From Brevundimonas sp. UBA7506 (GTDB lineage: Bacteria > Pseudomonadota > Alphaproteobacteria > Caulobacterales > Caulobacteraceae), in assembly GCF_002479495.1 (NCBI RefSeq), contig NZ_DLNQ01000005.1, positions 47,203 to 111,202 of the forward strand: a DNA stretch of 64,000 bases, given 5' to 3'. This document shows positions 8,094 to 17,216 of the stretch, piece after piece (position 1 is the first letter of the stretch; each line of letters starts with the position of its first letter). The notes beneath the pieces are model-generated. The model saw nothing but the letters and a program-made list of their open reading frames with translations, had not been told where the DNA came from and searched no databases. The translations under genes were made by a program, and so were the position numbers.

Positions 8094-9431
8094 TCAGCCA
8101 GGAGAGCTTGGTGCATTCAGAGGCTGCTTGGCCACTATCTCACCGACTAACACGCTCCATGCTGCCAGCGCTGATCGCTTCTCCACCATGAAATCATAGA
8201 GGGCGTAGGTCGACAGGGTGACGGCGGCGGCTCCGCCCTTTTCGCTCGTGTGATTGAGGATTCGACCGATGACGAAAGGTGAGATCCGCAGGCGTTCGCT
8301 CGCCATGCTGGTCGCCGCCGTGCGTCTCAGGTCATGCGGGGTCAGGGCGGGCAACGAAAGAGCGCTTCTCACATCGCGCAGGGCGCGGCTCAATGCGGCG
8401 GGCGTCAGGGATTTCTCACGGTCCCAGCGGGCAGGGAAGATAAACTGCGTGGGTTCGTTGACGAGGGTCATGGCCTCCCGAATGAGCGCCACGGCCCCCG
8501 GCGACAGCGGCACCAGCGTAGGTCGGCCGTTCTTGGTTCTCGATCCCGGTATGGTCCAGACCGCCTGTTCGAGGTCCACCTCCGCTCGGGTCATGCATGC
8601 GACCTCGTGGCGGCGTTGCAGGGTGAGCAGCAGCAGCTTGATCGCAATGCCGACCGGACGGCTGACGTAGACGCGCTGGTTCTTGCGACGTGCGCTTTTC
8701 GCGCACGTCAGCGCAGTGGGGTCATCCAAGGCTCGCCAGATCGCGCCGATCTCCGCATCGCGCAATACGCGTTCACGAGGGGACTCGTCACCCAGGGCCG
8801 GCACTCTTGCGACAGGGTTCGCGGTTACGGCTTCGGCCTCGAGGATCGCGTAGTTGAACATCTGACGGATCTGGGCGCGGACTCGATTGGAGCTCGTGTC
8901 CTGGCCCTTTGTGATCAGCGCGCGCAGGAGCGTCTTGATCGCGGCTGGAGTGACGTCCTCAAGGCGAAGCGACCCCAGGGCCGGCTCGATGTGCTTGGTC
9001 CAAAGCCATTTCTCGCCAGCGATCGTGGACGCCCGCTTGCGCTTTCCGCGCGGCTTCCACTCGCCGCGCTCGGTGGCCTCGAAATAGGCGAGGCTGAGGT
9101 CCCGAAATGTCTTGATGGTCTGGGAGCGGCGCTCGACCTTCTTGCGGCGCTTCTCTCCTGCGGGATCCACCCCATCCAAGGCCTGAAGGCGAGCTTGAGC
9201 GCAGCGTTTTCGGGCATCGGCGAGCGAAAGGTCGGGGTAGAGGCCCAGACTGAAGCGGCGCTCGTCGCCGTCTTCCGTCCGGTAGCGGATCGCCCAGGTT
9301 TTTCTCCCCGTCTCGCTGACTCTCAGCATGAGACCCGCGCCAAGTGGGTTTTCATCATAGATCTCAATGCGTGCCCTGGCCGGCGCGACGACCGAAGCGA
9401 CGAACTTGTCTGTCAATCTGACTTTGGGCAT
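8094..9431 (-). CDS. P4-type tyrosine recombinase (integrase)
   Basis: A 445-residue integrase with an N-terminal DUF4102-like arm-binding region (IEIYDENPLGAGLMLRVSETGRKTWAIRYR, FSLGLYPDLSLADAR), a SAM-like core-binding domain and a C-terminal catalytic domain. Catalytic residues seen are Arg in TLQRRHEV, His and Arg in HDLRRT, the second His in LNHTSE, and Tyr at about 409 in LSTYALYDF, so it looks functional. The start is ATG 9431 (MPKVRLTDK); a longer frame back to 9599 would read through the upstream palindrome and has no family-like sequence. This family integrates at tRNA 3' ends, and a tRNA-Lys 3' fragment lies 176 bp upstream of the gene. It marks an integrative element or its remnant. 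Confidence 0.93.
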   Translation of the reverse strand: MPKVRLTDKFVASVVAPARARIEIYDENPLGAGLMLRVSETGRKTWAIRYRTEDGDERRFSLGLYPDLSLADARKRCAQARLQALDGVDPAGEKRRKKVERRSQTIKTFRDLSLAYFEATERGEWKPRGKRKRASTIAGEKWLWTKHIEPALGSLRLEDVTPAAIKTLLRALITKGQDTSSNRVRAQIRQMFNYAILEAEAVTANPVARVPALGDESPRERVLRDAEIGAIWRALDDPTALTCAKSARRKNQRVYVSRPVGIAIKLLLLTLQRRHEVACMTRAEVDLEQAVWTIPGSRTKNGRPTLVPLSPGAVALIREAMTLVNEPTQFIFPARWDREKSLTPAALSRALRDVRSALSLPALTPHDLRRTAATSMASERLRISPFVIGRILNHTSEKGGAAAVTLSTYALYDFMVEKRSALAAWSVLVGEIVAKQPLNAPSSPG

Positions 9432-9454
9432 CCGACGAGTATGCCAGATTTGTC

Positions 9455-9480
9455 TGTGTCCCAAAGCGGTTTGGGACACA
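9455..9480. promoter_or_regulatory. Perfect 11-bp-arm palindrome plus a third half-site upstream of the integrase
   Basis: TGTGTCCCAAA (9455-9465) and its exact reverse complement TTTGGGACACA (9470-9480) are separated by GCGG. A third direct copy of the half-site, TGGGACACA, follows at about 9483-9491. The set lies 24-60 bp upstream of the integrase start, between the gene and the tRNA-like att site. It could be an operator for integrase expression or integrase arm/excisionase sites. Confidence 0.6.
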
Positions 9481-9606
9481 TATGGGACACAGAAAGCAGA
9501 AGCAGCCTGAACACCCCTGACGACATCTGAATTAGAAAAGATAATAAAAACAGTGAGTACTGGATTATCGTGAAATGGCCTGAAACCCAATGAAATCAAT
9601 ATTTCG

Positions 9607-9656
9607 TCTGACTTTTAATCAGAGGGTCCTCGGTTCGAGCCCGAGGGGGCGTACCA
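9607..9656 (+). mobile_element. tRNA-Lys(TTT) 3' fragment, probable attachment site of the integrase
   Basis: These 50 bases read as tRNA from the anticodon stem onward: TCTGA-CTTTTAA-TCAGA (anticodon TTT), variable loop GGGTC, T-arm CTCGG-TTCGAGC-CCGAG, acceptor strand GGGGCGT, discriminator A and encoded CCA. No D-arm or 5' acceptor strand precedes it; the sequence before 9607 is AT-rich and unlike tRNA. A 3' half from the anticodon loop onward is the typical duplicated core left when a P4-type integrase inserts at a tRNA gene. It cannot give a functional tRNA alone. The intact copy should lie to the left, but none is seen in this window. Confidence 0.8.
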
Positions 9657-9745
9657 TCTCCCCTTTTTTCTGAAGTGCTGCGTTCGACCGCGGAACGACC
9701 GCTCGGCGCCCTTGGTTCTGTTCAGGAAGCCACGGGAGATCGGCC

Positions 9746-10078
9746 ATGCCGCATCAGAACACCACCTCGTCCAAAGCCACGTCCCAGAACGCCGTGAACG
9801 ACCCGATCGCGCCCAACGATCAGGCACGCGAGCAGAATCGGTCGGTGCACCCTGAGGCTCGTTCCTATGCCGCCCATGACGTCGTTGATTCGACCCTGGC
9901 GGGGCCGGCGGCCGGAGAGGTTGCGGACTATGCCGACGAGGGCGAGGCCATGGGGATGTCGGGCCAGCAGCAGGGCCGAAATCACAGCGTGCGCCCGATC
10001 CGCACCGAGTCGCACAACGGTCAGGGCCACAAGACGCGTCAAGCCAACCACGAGCGCTTCGGCCGTCGGCCGCAATAG
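9746..10078 (+). CDS. Small hydrophilic hypothetical protein
   Basis: A 110-residue protein rich in Gln, Asn, Ser, Arg and His, with no hydrophobic segment and probably disordered (for example SGQQQGRNHSVRPIRTESHNGQGHK). GGGAG at about 9733-9737 precedes the ATG at a workable distance. I do not recognise a family. It is the first gene right of the tRNA fragment, so it is probably the start of the flanking chromosome. Open frames on the opposite strand encode arginine/proline-rich shadow sequence, so this strand is preferred. Confidence 0.6.
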   Translation: MPHQNTTSSKATSQNAVNDPIAPNDQAREQNRSVHPEARSYAAHDVVDSTLAGPAAGEVADYADEGEAMGMSGQQQGRNHSVRPIRTESHNGQGHKTRQANHERFGRRPQ

Positions 10079-10079
10079 C

Positions 10080-10113
10080 CTTCACCGTGGGGGAGGCTTC
10101 ACCATGGGGGTGG
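10080..10113. repeat. Tandem duplication of a 17-bp unit
   Basis: CTTCACCGTGGGGGAGG is followed directly by CTTCACCATGGGGGTGG, with two differences, in the gap between the 110-residue hypothetical gene and the lipoprotein gene. No function is evident; it may sit in the lipoprotein gene's promoter or leader. Confidence 0.6.
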
Positions 10114-10131
10114 GGCGTGGTCTAAGGCGGG

Positions 10132-10698
10132 ATGCGCCAGATTTCCCATGCCGTCGCCGCCGTCTCCCTTTCTCTGGCCTTGGCCGGCTGCAACGCCGGA
10201 GCCTCGGCGCGCGGCGGCGCTGAACAGGTCGGCGCGGGGTTGGGCAACGCCGTCACGGCGCCGCTGGATGATCTGAACCTGCGTCGGCAGGAGATTCCAA
10301 CCGTTTTGCTGCAGGCGGAGAGCAACCCCTATGACCTGCGCAATCTGAACCACTGCCGCACCATCGCCGCCGAGATCGCGCGTCTGGACGAGGCTCTGGG
10401 GCCGGATACGGATGCGCCGCCGTCGCAGGACGGATCCTACATGAGCGAGCGCGCCGCTGATGCGGCAGCCTCGGCCACGCTGGGGGCGGTACGGGACACG
10501 ATGACGGATTTCATACCGGCGCGCAGCTGGGTGCGCCGTCTGACGGGCGCCGACGCCCACAGCAAGCATGTGCAGTCGGCTATTCAGGCGGGCCTGCGTC
10601 GCCGCTCTTTCCTGAAAGGCGTGGGGATGCAGCGCAACTGCGCCCCGCCGGCGGCTCCGGCGGGGTTCGTGCCGCGCCAGACACGCGGCGCGCGCTAG
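10132..10698 (+). CDS. Hypothetical lipoprotein
   Basis: A 188-residue exported protein. The N-terminus [20 protein letters not shown] is a lipoprotein signal with lipobox LAGC, so the cysteine near residue 20 is probably lipidated. The mature part has Gly/Ala-rich sequence ([23 protein letters not shown]), then a mixed helical region ending in basic residues. No catalytic motif is seen and I do not recognise a family. The stop overlaps the 3' end of the convergent tgt gene by 4 bp. Confidence 0.75.
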   Translation: MRQISHAVAAVSLSLALAGCNAGASARGGAEQVGAGLGNAVTAPLDDLNLRRQEIPTVLLQAESNPYDLRNLNHCRTIAAEIARLDEALGPDTDAPPSQDGSYMSERAADAAASATLGAVRDTMTDFIPARSWVRRLTGADAHSKHVQSAIQAGLRRRSFLKGVGMQRNCAPPAAPAGFVPRQTRGAR

Positions 10699-11810
10699 CC
10701 CTTCAGGTGCCGGGCGCGGAAGTCGCGCCGGAACTGTTCGAACCGGCCTTCGCTGATGGCGTCGCGCATGGCTGCGGTCAGGGCCTGGAAGAAGGCGATG
10801 TTGTGCCAGCTGAGCAGGATCTTGCCGAGGATTTCGTCGGCGCGGATCAGGTGATGCAGGTAAGCCTTTGAATAGTCGTTGGAGGCCGGGCAGGGCACGC
10901 CCATGTCCAGCGGGTCCTGATCTTCCGCGAAGCGGGCGTTCTTGATGTTGATCGGCCCGTCCCAGGTCCAGGCCTGACCGTGGCGACCGGCGCGGGTGGG
11001 CAGGACGCAGTCGAACATGTCGACGCCGCGCCAGACCGCCTCGACCAGGTCGATGGGCTTGCCGACGCCCATCAGATAGCGGGGGCGGTCATTGGGCAGA
11101 AACTCGGGGGCGAAGTCCAGGACCTCGCACATGGCGTCGTGCCCTTCGCCGACAGCCAGGCCGCCGATGGCGTAGCCGTCAAAGCCGATCTCCTGCAGGC
11201 GCTCCGAGGACTCGCGGCGCAGGTTCTCATAGGTCGAGCCCTGCTGGATGCCGAACAGGGCCTGCGTATCGCGCGTGCCGAAGGCGTTCTTGGAGCGCAG
11301 CGCCCAGCGGGCCGACAGCTCCATGCCCTGACGGGCGCGCTTTTCCTCGGCGGGCCAGGCGACGCATTCGTCCAGTTGCATGACGATGTCGGAGCCCAGC
11401 CGATCGGCCTGAATCTGGATCGAGCGTTCCGGCGTCAGGACGTGTTTCGACCCGTCGATATGGCTGGAGAAGGTCACGGCCTCCTCGGTCAGCTTGGAGA
11501 TGCCCGACAGGCTCATGACCTGGAAGCCGCCGGAGTCGGTCAGGATCGGCTTGTCCCAGCGCATGAAGTTGTGAAGTCCGCCGAGGCGCTCCATCCGCTC
11601 CGGGCCGGGGCGCAGCATCAGGTGATAGGTGTTGCCCAGCAGGATGTCCGCGCCGGTCTGCTTGACCTGATCCACCGTCATCGCCTTGACCGTGGCGGCG
11701 GTGCCGACCGGCATGAAGGCGGGGGTGCGGATGTCGCCGCGCGGGGTCTTCAGCACGCCGGTGCGGGCGCGACCTTCGGTGGCGGAAATTTCAAACGGGA
11801 AGGGCAACAA
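10695..11810 (-). CDS. tgt: tRNA-guanine(34) transglycosylase with an altered zinc site
   Basis: This 371-residue enzyme exchanges guanine-34 of GUN-anticodon tRNAs for preQ1 on the way to queuosine. TIM-barrel hallmarks are all present: [36 protein letters not shown] with the conserved Asp, MQLDEC, FGIQQGS, GGLAVGE, and [13 protein letters not shown] with the nucleophile Asp. The zinc ligand set CxCxxC...H is altered: positions 305-310 read VPCPAS, so only Cys307 remains of the three cysteines, with His336 kept. It is the last gene of a minus-strand run queA, nucleotidyltransferase-like gene, tgt. Function is likely retained, but the metal site deserves checking. Confidence 0.95.
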   Translation of the reverse strand: MLPFPFEISATEGRARTGVLKTPRGDIRTPAFMPVGTAATVKAMTVDQVKQTGADILLGNTYHLMLRPGPERMERLGGLHNFMRWDKPILTDSGGFQVMSLSGISKLTEEAVTFSSHIDGSKHVLTPERSIQIQADRLGSDIVMQLDECVAWPAEEKRARQGMELSARWALRSKNAFGTRDTQALFGIQQGSTYENLRRESSERLQEIGFDGYAIGGLAVGEGHDAMCEVLDFAPEFLPNDRPRYLMGVGKPIDLVEAVWRGVDMFDCVLPTRAGRHGQAWTWDGPINIKNARFAEDQDPLDMGVPCPASNDYSKAYLHHLIRADEILGKILLSWHNIAFFQALTAAMRDAISEGRFEQFRRDFRARHLKG

Positions 11811-11830
11811 AAACTCCGGGGAGAGGCAGG

Positions 11831-12298
11831 CTAGAGCAGGCTTTCCAGCATTTCGGCGCGCTGCAGGTCCTTGGGGCGGCCGAACAGGCGGCAGGTCTCG
11901 ATCTGCTCATTGATAGAGGGTGTGAAGACGCTGAAGTCCTCCAGCATGATCGGCACGCGGGTCGAGAAGGTGACGGGCGTCCAGTCGCCGCCGGCCCGTA
12001 CATCCATGTTGGCCATAACGTCCAGAGGAACTGGAGTGGTCAGGATCTGGCCGAAGACCTGAGAACGGAACAGACCCTCGCCGGGATCGGGCGTGACCTC
12101 GCCGTGCAGGGCCTCGATAAGGCGACGCGCGTCGCGCGGGCTGCACAGGATGTCGATGTCAGGGGCGCGCCAGTCGCGCAGGCCCCACAGCACCATGGCC
12201 GCGCCGCCGAAGATCCACCACGGGTCCTGCATCTCGCTCGCCGCCGAGGCGAGGATATCCAGCGAGGCGGCGAAATCGTCGGGCAGATCGTCGGTCAT
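11831..12298 (-). CDS. Nucleotidyltransferase-fold hypothetical protein in the queuosine operon
   Basis: A 155-residue protein. [24 protein letters not shown] near residues 28-50 matches the GG...DxD start of minimal nucleotidyltransferases (DUF6036/AbiEii-like fold), here D-I-D. The remainder ([39 protein letters not shown]) looks like the strand carrying the third carboxylate. Its ATG (12298) overlaps the queA stop as ATGA, so translation is coupled, and it ends 20 bp before tgt. No link to queuosine is known to me; it may be a passenger or an uncharacterised tRNA- or nucleotide-related function. Confidence 0.7.
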   Translation of the reverse strand: MTDDLPDDFAASLDILASAASEMQDPWWIFGGAAMVLWGLRDWRAPDIDILCSPRDARRLIEALHGEVTPDPGEGLFRSQVFGQILTTPVPLDVMANMDVRAGGDWTPVTFSTRVPIMLEDFSVFTPSINEQIETCRLFGRPKDLQRAEMLESLL

Positions 12299-13386
12299 GC
12301 GTCCTTCCTGAACAGCAGGCTCCCGTCGCCATAGGAATAGAAGCGGTAGCCGTTGTCGATGGCGTGGGCGTAGGCGGCGCGCATGGTCTCCAGCCCGGCG
12401 AAGGCGCTGACCAGCATGAAGAGGGTCGACTTTGGCAGGTGGAAATTGGTCATCAGCACGTCGCAGGCGCGGAAGCGGTAGCCGGGCGTGATGAAGATTG
12501 CGGTGTCGCCGTGGAAGCGCTGGACCACGCCGTCCTCGGTCGTGGCGCTTTCCAGCAGGCGCAGGCTGGTGGTGCCGACGCAGACGATGCGGCCGCCGGC
12601 GGCGCGCACGGCGTTCAGGGCGGCGGCGGTCTCGGGCGCGACCTCGCCCCACTCGGAGTGCATCTTGTGGTCGGCGGTGTCGTCGGCCTTGACCGGCAGG
12701 AAGGTGCCGGCGCCGACGTGCAGGGTCACGGCGTGGGTGGTGACGCCGCGCGCACGGATCGCGTCCAGCAGGGCGGGGGTGAAGTGCAGACCCGCCGTCG
12801 GCGCGGCGACCGAACCGTCATAAGTCGCAAAGACCGTCTGGTAGTCCTTCAGGTCGCGGTCGTCCTCGGGGCGCTTGGCCGCGATATAGGGGGGCAGGGG
12901 CATGACCCCGACGTCGCGGATGGCGTCGTCCAGCGCGGGACCGGCCAGGTCAAAGCGCAGGGTGATCAGGCCGTCTTCGTTCTTTTCCTCGACCGTGGCG
13001 TCCAGACGCCCCAGTTCGCAGGCGGCGTCGCTGTTGCGGCCGAAATGGATGCGGTCGCCCGGCTTGATGCGCTTGCCGGGCTTCATGAAGGCGGACCAGA
13101 CGTCGGGGGCGTCGCGGTGGTGCAAGGTGGCCTCGACCTCGACGGTCAGGGTCTCGCCCTCAGGTCCGACACGCTGGCGCACGCCCGACAGGCGCGCCGG
13201 GATGACCCGCGTATCATTGAACACCAGGGCGTCGCCCGGTTGCAGGAAGTCCGGCAGGTCACGGACGATCCGGTCCTGCAACGTGATGTCCTTGACCACC
13301 AGCAGACGCGCGGAATCGCGCGGCTCGGCGGGGCGCAGCGCGATGCAGTCATCGGGCAGGTCGAAGTCGAAATCGGATGTCAGCAT
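12295..13386 (-). CDS. queA: S-adenosylmethionine:tRNA ribosyltransferase-isomerase
   Basis: QueA adds the ribosyl part of SAM to preQ1-34 in tRNA to form epoxyqueuosine. The 363-residue sequence has family hallmarks [80 protein letters not shown] and [19 protein letters not shown]. The start is ATG 13386 (MLTSDFDF); an upstream in-frame ATG at 13431 adds 15 unconserved residues. The stop overlaps the next gene's start by 4 bp. It acts with tgt here and with queC/queE 8 kb away. Confidence 0.96.
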   Translation of the reverse strand: MLTSDFDFDLPDDCIALRPAEPRDSARLLVVKDITLQDRIVRDLPDFLQPGDALVFNDTRVIPARLSGVRQRVGPEGETLTVEVEATLHHRDAPDVWSAFMKPGKRIKPGDRIHFGRNSDAACELGRLDATVEEKNEDGLITLRFDLAGPALDDAIRDVGVMPLPPYIAAKRPEDDRDLKDYQTVFATYDGSVAAPTAGLHFTPALLDAIRARGVTTHAVTLHVGAGTFLPVKADDTADHKMHSEWGEVAPETAAALNAVRAAGGRIVCVGTTSLRLLESATTEDGVVQRFHGDTAIFITPGYRFRACDVLMTNFHLPKSTLFMLVSAFAGLETMRAAYAHAIDNGYRFYSYGDGSLLFRKDA

Positions 13387-13492
13387 GAGGACGGGCAAAG
13401 GCCATGCCCGCGCCGCCGGGTCAAGGCGCACGGCGGTTGGCCCCGCCGCACGAAGCGACTATCTGACCTGCAGTTCGCATGAGGAAGACGAC

Positions 13493-13951
13493 ATGGCTGA
13501 TCGCTATCTGGACGACCTGAGCGTCGGCGAGAGCTGGACGGGCGAGCCCTTCACCATCACCGAGGCCGAAATCATCGCCTTCGCGCAGCAGTTCGACCCT
13601 CAGCCCATGCATGTGGACAAGGCAGCGGCCGAGGCAGGGCGGTTCGGTGGTCTGATCGCCAGCGGATGGCACGTCTGTTCGCGCGTCATGCGTCAGTTCG
13701 TGGACGAGGCCTATTTCGGCCAGACGCCGCTGCTGGGCATGAACGTGGACGCCCTGTGGTGGGTGCGGCCTGTGCGGCCGGGCGACACCCTGACCGTCCG
13801 CCGCGAGATCATGGAGATCCGCCCGTCCAAGAGCCAGCCCGACCGGGGCGTGGTGCGCACCAAGACCTGGGTCACCAACCAGGACGGCGATCTGGCCATG
13901 AGCTTCGAGAACCAGATGCAGTTGCCCAGGAGCGCTGCGGCAAGGCTCTGA
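13493..13951 (+). CDS. MaoC family dehydratase
   Basis: A 152-residue single-hotdog protein. [13 protein letters not shown] and [12 protein letters not shown] form the MaoC/R-hydratase signature in which Asp and His activate water for addition to enoyl-Co[21 protein letters not shown] is the typical second half. The substrate, probably an (R)-specific enoyl-CoA or a related thioester, cannot be fixed from sequence. Start ATG 13493; a GAGGAAG ribosome binding site lies at 13480-13486. It diverges from queA and is followed by lysK 49 bp later. Confidence 0.85.
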   Translation: MADRYLDDLSVGESWTGEPFTITEAEIIAFAQQFDPQPMHVDKAAAEAGRFGGLIASGWHVCSRVMRQFVDEAYFGQTPLLGMNVDALWWVRPVRPGDTLTVRREIMEIRPSKSQPDRGVVRTKTWVTNQDGDLAMSFENQMQLPRSAAARL

Positions 13952-14000
13952 TCCGCCCGCTGCGGTTGACCGCGGGCGTTCAAGGCTGCAAAGCCCGTTG

Positions 14001-15671
14001 ATGCTTCAGAACCTTGAAACCCTGTCCCGTGAGGCCCGTTCGTGGCCGTTTGAGCAAGCGCGCAACCTGCTGGCCCACGTGCTCAAGAAACGGCTGTCGG
14101 ACGCGGAGCGCGATGCGGCGAAACTGCTGATCGACGCGGGCAAGGCGGATGAGGCTCTGGCGACTTTCGAGGCGCTGAACCGGCCGGTGATTCTGGAGAC
14201 GGGTTACGGCCCGTCGGGCCTGCCGCACATGGGCACCTTTGGCGAAGTCGCCCGCACGACCATGGTGCGCAATGCGTTTCGCGCCCTGACCGGCGACCAC
14301 TGGCGCACGCGTCTGATCGCCTTCAGCGACGACATGGACGGTCTGCGCAAGGTGCCCGAGGGCGTGCCGAACCCGGAGATGCTGCGCGAGGACCTGCACC
14401 TGCCGCTGACCAAGGTGCGCGACCCGTTCGGCACCCACGACAGCTTCGGCGCGCACAACAACGCCCGTCTGCGCGCCTTCCTCGACAGCTTCGGCTTCGA
14501 CTACGAGTTCATGTCCTCGACCGAGACCTATCGGTCGGGCCGGTTCGACGCGACCCTGCTGACCCTGCTGGAACGCTTCGACAAGGTCATGGGCATCATG
14601 CTGCCGACCCTGGGCGAGGAGCGTCGCGCCACCTATTCGCCGTTCCTGCCGATCAGCCCGATCACCGGCCATGTGCTGCAGGTGCCGACGCTGGAGCGCA
14701 ACGTCGAGCGCGGGACTATCGTCTTCGACGACCCTGCCGGCGGCCGCACCGAGGTCCCCGTCACCGGCGGCCATGTGAAGCTGCAGTGGAAGCCCGACTG
14801 GGCCATGCGCTGGACCGCGCTGGACGTCGATTACGAGATGTCCGGCAAGGACCTGATCGAAAGCGTGCGCGAGAGCGGCAAGATCTGTCGCGCCCTGGGC
14901 GGCACGTCGCCGGAGGGCTTCAACTACGAGCTCTTCCTCGACGTCGAAGGCAAGAAGATCTCCAAGTCGAAGGGCAACGGCCTGACGATGGACGAGTGGC
15001 TGCGCTACGGCACGCCCGAGAGCCTGTCCTGGTACATGTTCCAGTCGCCGAAGTCGGCCAAGAGCCTGCACTTCAACGTCATTCCGCGCGCGACGGACGA
15101 CTATCTGTCCTTCGTCGAGCAGTACAAGACGCAGGAGCCGGCCAAGCAGATCGACAACGCTGTCTGGCATATCCACTCGGGTCAGCCGCCCGAGAGCGCC
15201 TCGCCGGTGTCCTTCGCCCTGCTGCTGAACCTGGTCGGCGTGGCCAACGCCTCCAGCAAGGACCAGTTGTGGGCCTATTTCGCCAAATACCTGCCGGAGG
15301 CCACGCCCGAGAATGAGCCGGTTCTGGACCGGCTGATGGGCTATGCGCTGAACTACTACGAGGACTTCGTGAAGCCCTCGAAGACCTATCGTCTGCCCGA
15401 CGACAAGGAGAAGGCGGCGCTGCTGGACCTGGCGGAACGTCTGAAGGCCCTGCCGGCCGACACGACCGACGGCGAGATCATCCAGGGCGAGGTCTATGCC
15501 GTGGGCAAGGCGCATGAGTTCGAGCCGCTGCGGGCCTGGTTCCAGGCGCTCTACGAGGTGCTGCTGGGCGCCTCGCAGGGGCCGCGCTTCGGGTCGTTCG
15601 CGGCCATCTATGGTCTGCCGCAGACCATCGCTCTGATCGAAGCGGGCGCGAACGGCGAACTGGCCGCCTAA
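14001..15671 (+). CDS. lysK: Class I lysyl-tRNA synthetase
   Basis: A 556-residue class I LysRS, the archaeal-type form also found in many alphaproteobacteria, which charges tRNA-Lys. The HIGH-like motif appears in [17 protein letters not shown] near residue 70, and the KMSKS-like loop as [12 protein letters not shown] near residue 320. WKPDWAMRW and [12 protein letters not shown] are strongly conserved family segments. ATG 14001 is preferred over TTG 13998. It has no obvious operon partner; a dispersed palindromic repeat follows its stop. Confidence 0.95.
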   Translation: MLQNLETLSREARSWPFEQARNLLAHVLKKRLSDAERDAAKLLIDAGKADEALATFEALNRPVILETGYGPSGLPHMGTFGEVARTTMVRNAFRALTGDHWRTRLIAFSDDMDGLRKVPEGVPNPEMLREDLHLPLTKVRDPFGTHDSFGAHNNARLRAFLDSFGFDYEFMSSTETYRSGRFDATLLTLLERFDKVMGIMLPTLGEERRATYSPFLPISPITGHVLQVPTLERNVERGTIVFDDPAGGRTEVPVTGGHVKLQWKPDWAMRWTALDVDYEMSGKDLIESVRESGKICRALGGTSPEGFNYELFLDVEGKKISKSKGNGLTMDEWLRYGTPESLSWYMFQSPKSAKSLHFNVIPRATDDYLSFVEQYKTQEPAKQIDNAVWHIHSGQPPESASPVSFALLLNLVGVANASSKDQLWAYFAKYLPEATPENEPVLDRLMGYALNYYEDFVKPSKTYRLPDDKEKAALLDLAERLKALPADTTDGEIIQGEVYAVGKAHEFEPLRAWFQALYEVLLGASQGPRFGSFAAIYGLPQTIALIEAGANGELAA

Positions 15672-15675
15672 GCAG

Positions 15676-15791
15676 CGTCATCCCGGCCGTAGCGCTCGCG
15701 CAGCGAGGACGCAGAGCCGGGACCGCCCAAGACGCTGAGGGCGGCGCTTCCTGCGGTCCCGGATAACGGCTGCGCCGTTTCCGGGATGACG
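15676..15791. repeat. Dispersed palindromic repeat, family A copy 1
   Basis: The element opens with CGTCATCCCGG (15676) and closes with CCGGGATGACG (ends 15791), and contains inner inverted segments around GGTCCCGGATAACGGC and its GCCGTT partner. Related copies lie at 24779-24901, 25699-25801 and 62075-62208, all between genes. RNA from this block could fold into a long stem. Confidence 0.8.
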
Positions 15792-15926
15792 GGGTGAATG
15801 GGCCTCAAGTAGCGCGAAGCGCGGTAGGCCCAAGAAAGATGAACCGAAAATAACGGCGCGGCGGGGGGAGCCTTCAGCTTCGCCGGGGCATTGTCTCCCC
15901 ACGACACTCGATGACAGGAGAGAGAC

Positions 15927-16406
15927 ATGTCGAAGTTCTTCAAGGCGGGTCTGGCCGCCACCGCTATGTTCGCCGCTCTGGGTTCGGCCGCCGTGCCGAT
16001 GACCGCCAGCGCCATGCCGCAAGCCAATGGCGTCACCAACTGTGACGCGCCGGGCGGCCGTCAGCGCGCCGGCGCCGCCATCGGCGCTGTGCTGGGCGGC
16101 CTGGCCGGCAGCCAGGTGTCCAAGAACGAGCGCGCCCTCGGCGCCGTGGTCGGCGCGGGCGCCGGCGCCGCCGCCGGTTCCTATATCGGCTGCAACCAAC
16201 AGCGCGCGCGTTCGGCCAATCAGGCGGCCGCCAACTCCTACCGCGCCACCTCGAACCTGCGCATCCGCACGGGTCCGGGCACCAACTATCGCCAGACCGG
16301 CAGCCTGTCGGCCGGCCAGCCCTTCACCGCCGTGGGTTCGCAAGGCGAGTGGGTCCAGATCGCCGGCGGCGGCTGGGTGAACGCCCACCACGTCGCGCCG
16401 AACTAA
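15927..16406 (+). CDS. Exported SH3-domain protein with glycine zipper
   Basis: A 159-residue envelope protein. A Sec signal peptide (about residues 1-30, ending ASAMP) is followed by a glycine-zipper region (AGAAIGAVLGGLAGSQ, LGAVVGAGAGAAAGSYIG) that can associate with membranes. A bacterial SH3b domain follows (SNLRIRTGPGTNYRQTGSL, then WVQIAGGGWVNAHHV), a type that often binds peptidoglycan. GGAGAGAG at 15917-15924 precedes the ATG. A strong terminator follows at 16429. The exact role is unknown; cell-wall association is the likely theme. Confidence 0.85.
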   Translation: MSKFFKAGLAATAMFAALGSAAVPMTASAMPQANGVTNCDAPGGRQRAGAAIGAVLGGLAGSQVSKNERALGAVVGAGAGAAAGSYIGCNQQRARSANQAAANSYRATSNLRIRTGPGTNYRQTGSLSAGQPFTAVGSQGEWVQIAGGGWVNAHHVAPN

Positions 16407-16428
16407 GCGACTGACAGTCTGAATGGAG

Positions 16429-16463
16429 AGAGCCGTCCCTGACCGGGGGCGGCTCTTTCTTTT
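16429..16463 (+). terminator. Rho-independent terminator after the SH3 gene
   Basis: AGAGCCGTCCC (16429-16439) pairs with GGGGCGGCTCT (16446-16456) with one G-T pair, around a 6-base loop, followed by TTCTTTT. Confidence 0.85.
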
Positions 16464-16523
16464 GAGCGCTATCGGCCAGTCGGCCTACTTGAGCGCAAGT
16501 TTCGTGGCTGTGCCGGCCTTGGG

Positions 16524-17159
16524 CTACTGGCTGACCCAGAGGATGCGGGCCATCCACAGGATGTCGCGGCGGGGCAGGGCGCGGGGCGGATAGGCGGGGT
16601 TGATCGATGCCAGGGTCACTTCGCGCGCATTCATCGCCGCGATCTCCTTGGCCAGGGTCTCGCCTTGAGCGGTCCGCACCGCCACCCGGTCGCCGCGCCG
16701 CACATCTGAAGCCTCCAGATCCACGATCACCCGGTCGCCGGGGCGATAGAGGGGGGCCATGGAGTCGCCGTCGATGGTCAGGCTGAACAGGCTGTCCTTG
16801 TGCGTCGGCAGGCTGGTCTGGTCCCAGCCCTCGGCCAGGGGCAGGCCGGCGTCGTCGAAGAAGCCGTCGGCGCCCGCCTTGGCCAGGCCCAGCAGGGGGA
16901 TGGAGCGGTCTTCCGCCGGGGCGTCGTCGGCCAGGGCGGCGAAGGCGGCCAGGGAAAGGCCAGTCGCCTCCAGAACTCGGGTCAGGCTCTCGGTCGAAGG
17001 CCAGCGCGGACGGGGCGGCTCGCCGGGGCCGAAGCGTTTGGACGGATTGAAGCTGGTTGCGTCCAGGCCCGCGCGACGCGCCAGGCCGGACGGCGAGGTT
17101 CCCTCGCGACGCGCCAGGGCGTCCAGGGCCTTCCAGAGTCTGGCGTGAGAGAGGGGCAA
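16524..17159 (-). CDS. XRE-HTH/S24 LexA-like repressor-peptidase
   Basis: A 211-residue regulator with an N-terminal helix-turn-helix (LWKALDALARREGTSPSGLARRAGLDATSF...) and a C-terminal S24 peptidase domain. The nucleophile serine is in TIDGDSMAPLYRPGD and the general-base lysine in GETLAKEIAAM; an Ala-Gly pair in LGLAKAGADGFF is a candidate self-cleavage site, as in LexA/CI proteins. The start is a TTG at 17159 with AGGAA just upstream. No prophage genes are nearby, so it is more likely a chromosomal stress regulator than a phage repressor. Its targets are not visible here. Confidence 0.85.
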   Translation of the reverse strand: MPLSHARLWKALDALARREGTSPSGLARRAGLDATSFNPSKRFGPGEPPRPRWPSTESLTRVLEATGLSLAAFAALADDAPAEDRSIPLLGLAKAGADGFFDDAGLPLAEGWDQTSLPTHKDSLFSLTIDGDSMAPLYRPGDRVIVDLEASDVRRGDRVAVRTAQGETLAKEIAAMNAREVTLASINPAYPPRALPRRDILWMARILWVSQ

Positions 17160-17216
17160 GGGCGTTCCTGCAACGGCGACGCCAGCAATCTATCGCGGAG
17201 TGATAGGAATATCCAC

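Noticed and set aside
13980..15515. 511-codon minus-strand frame opposite lysK
   Set aside because: Shadow of a well-recognised synthetase gene in high-GC DNA.
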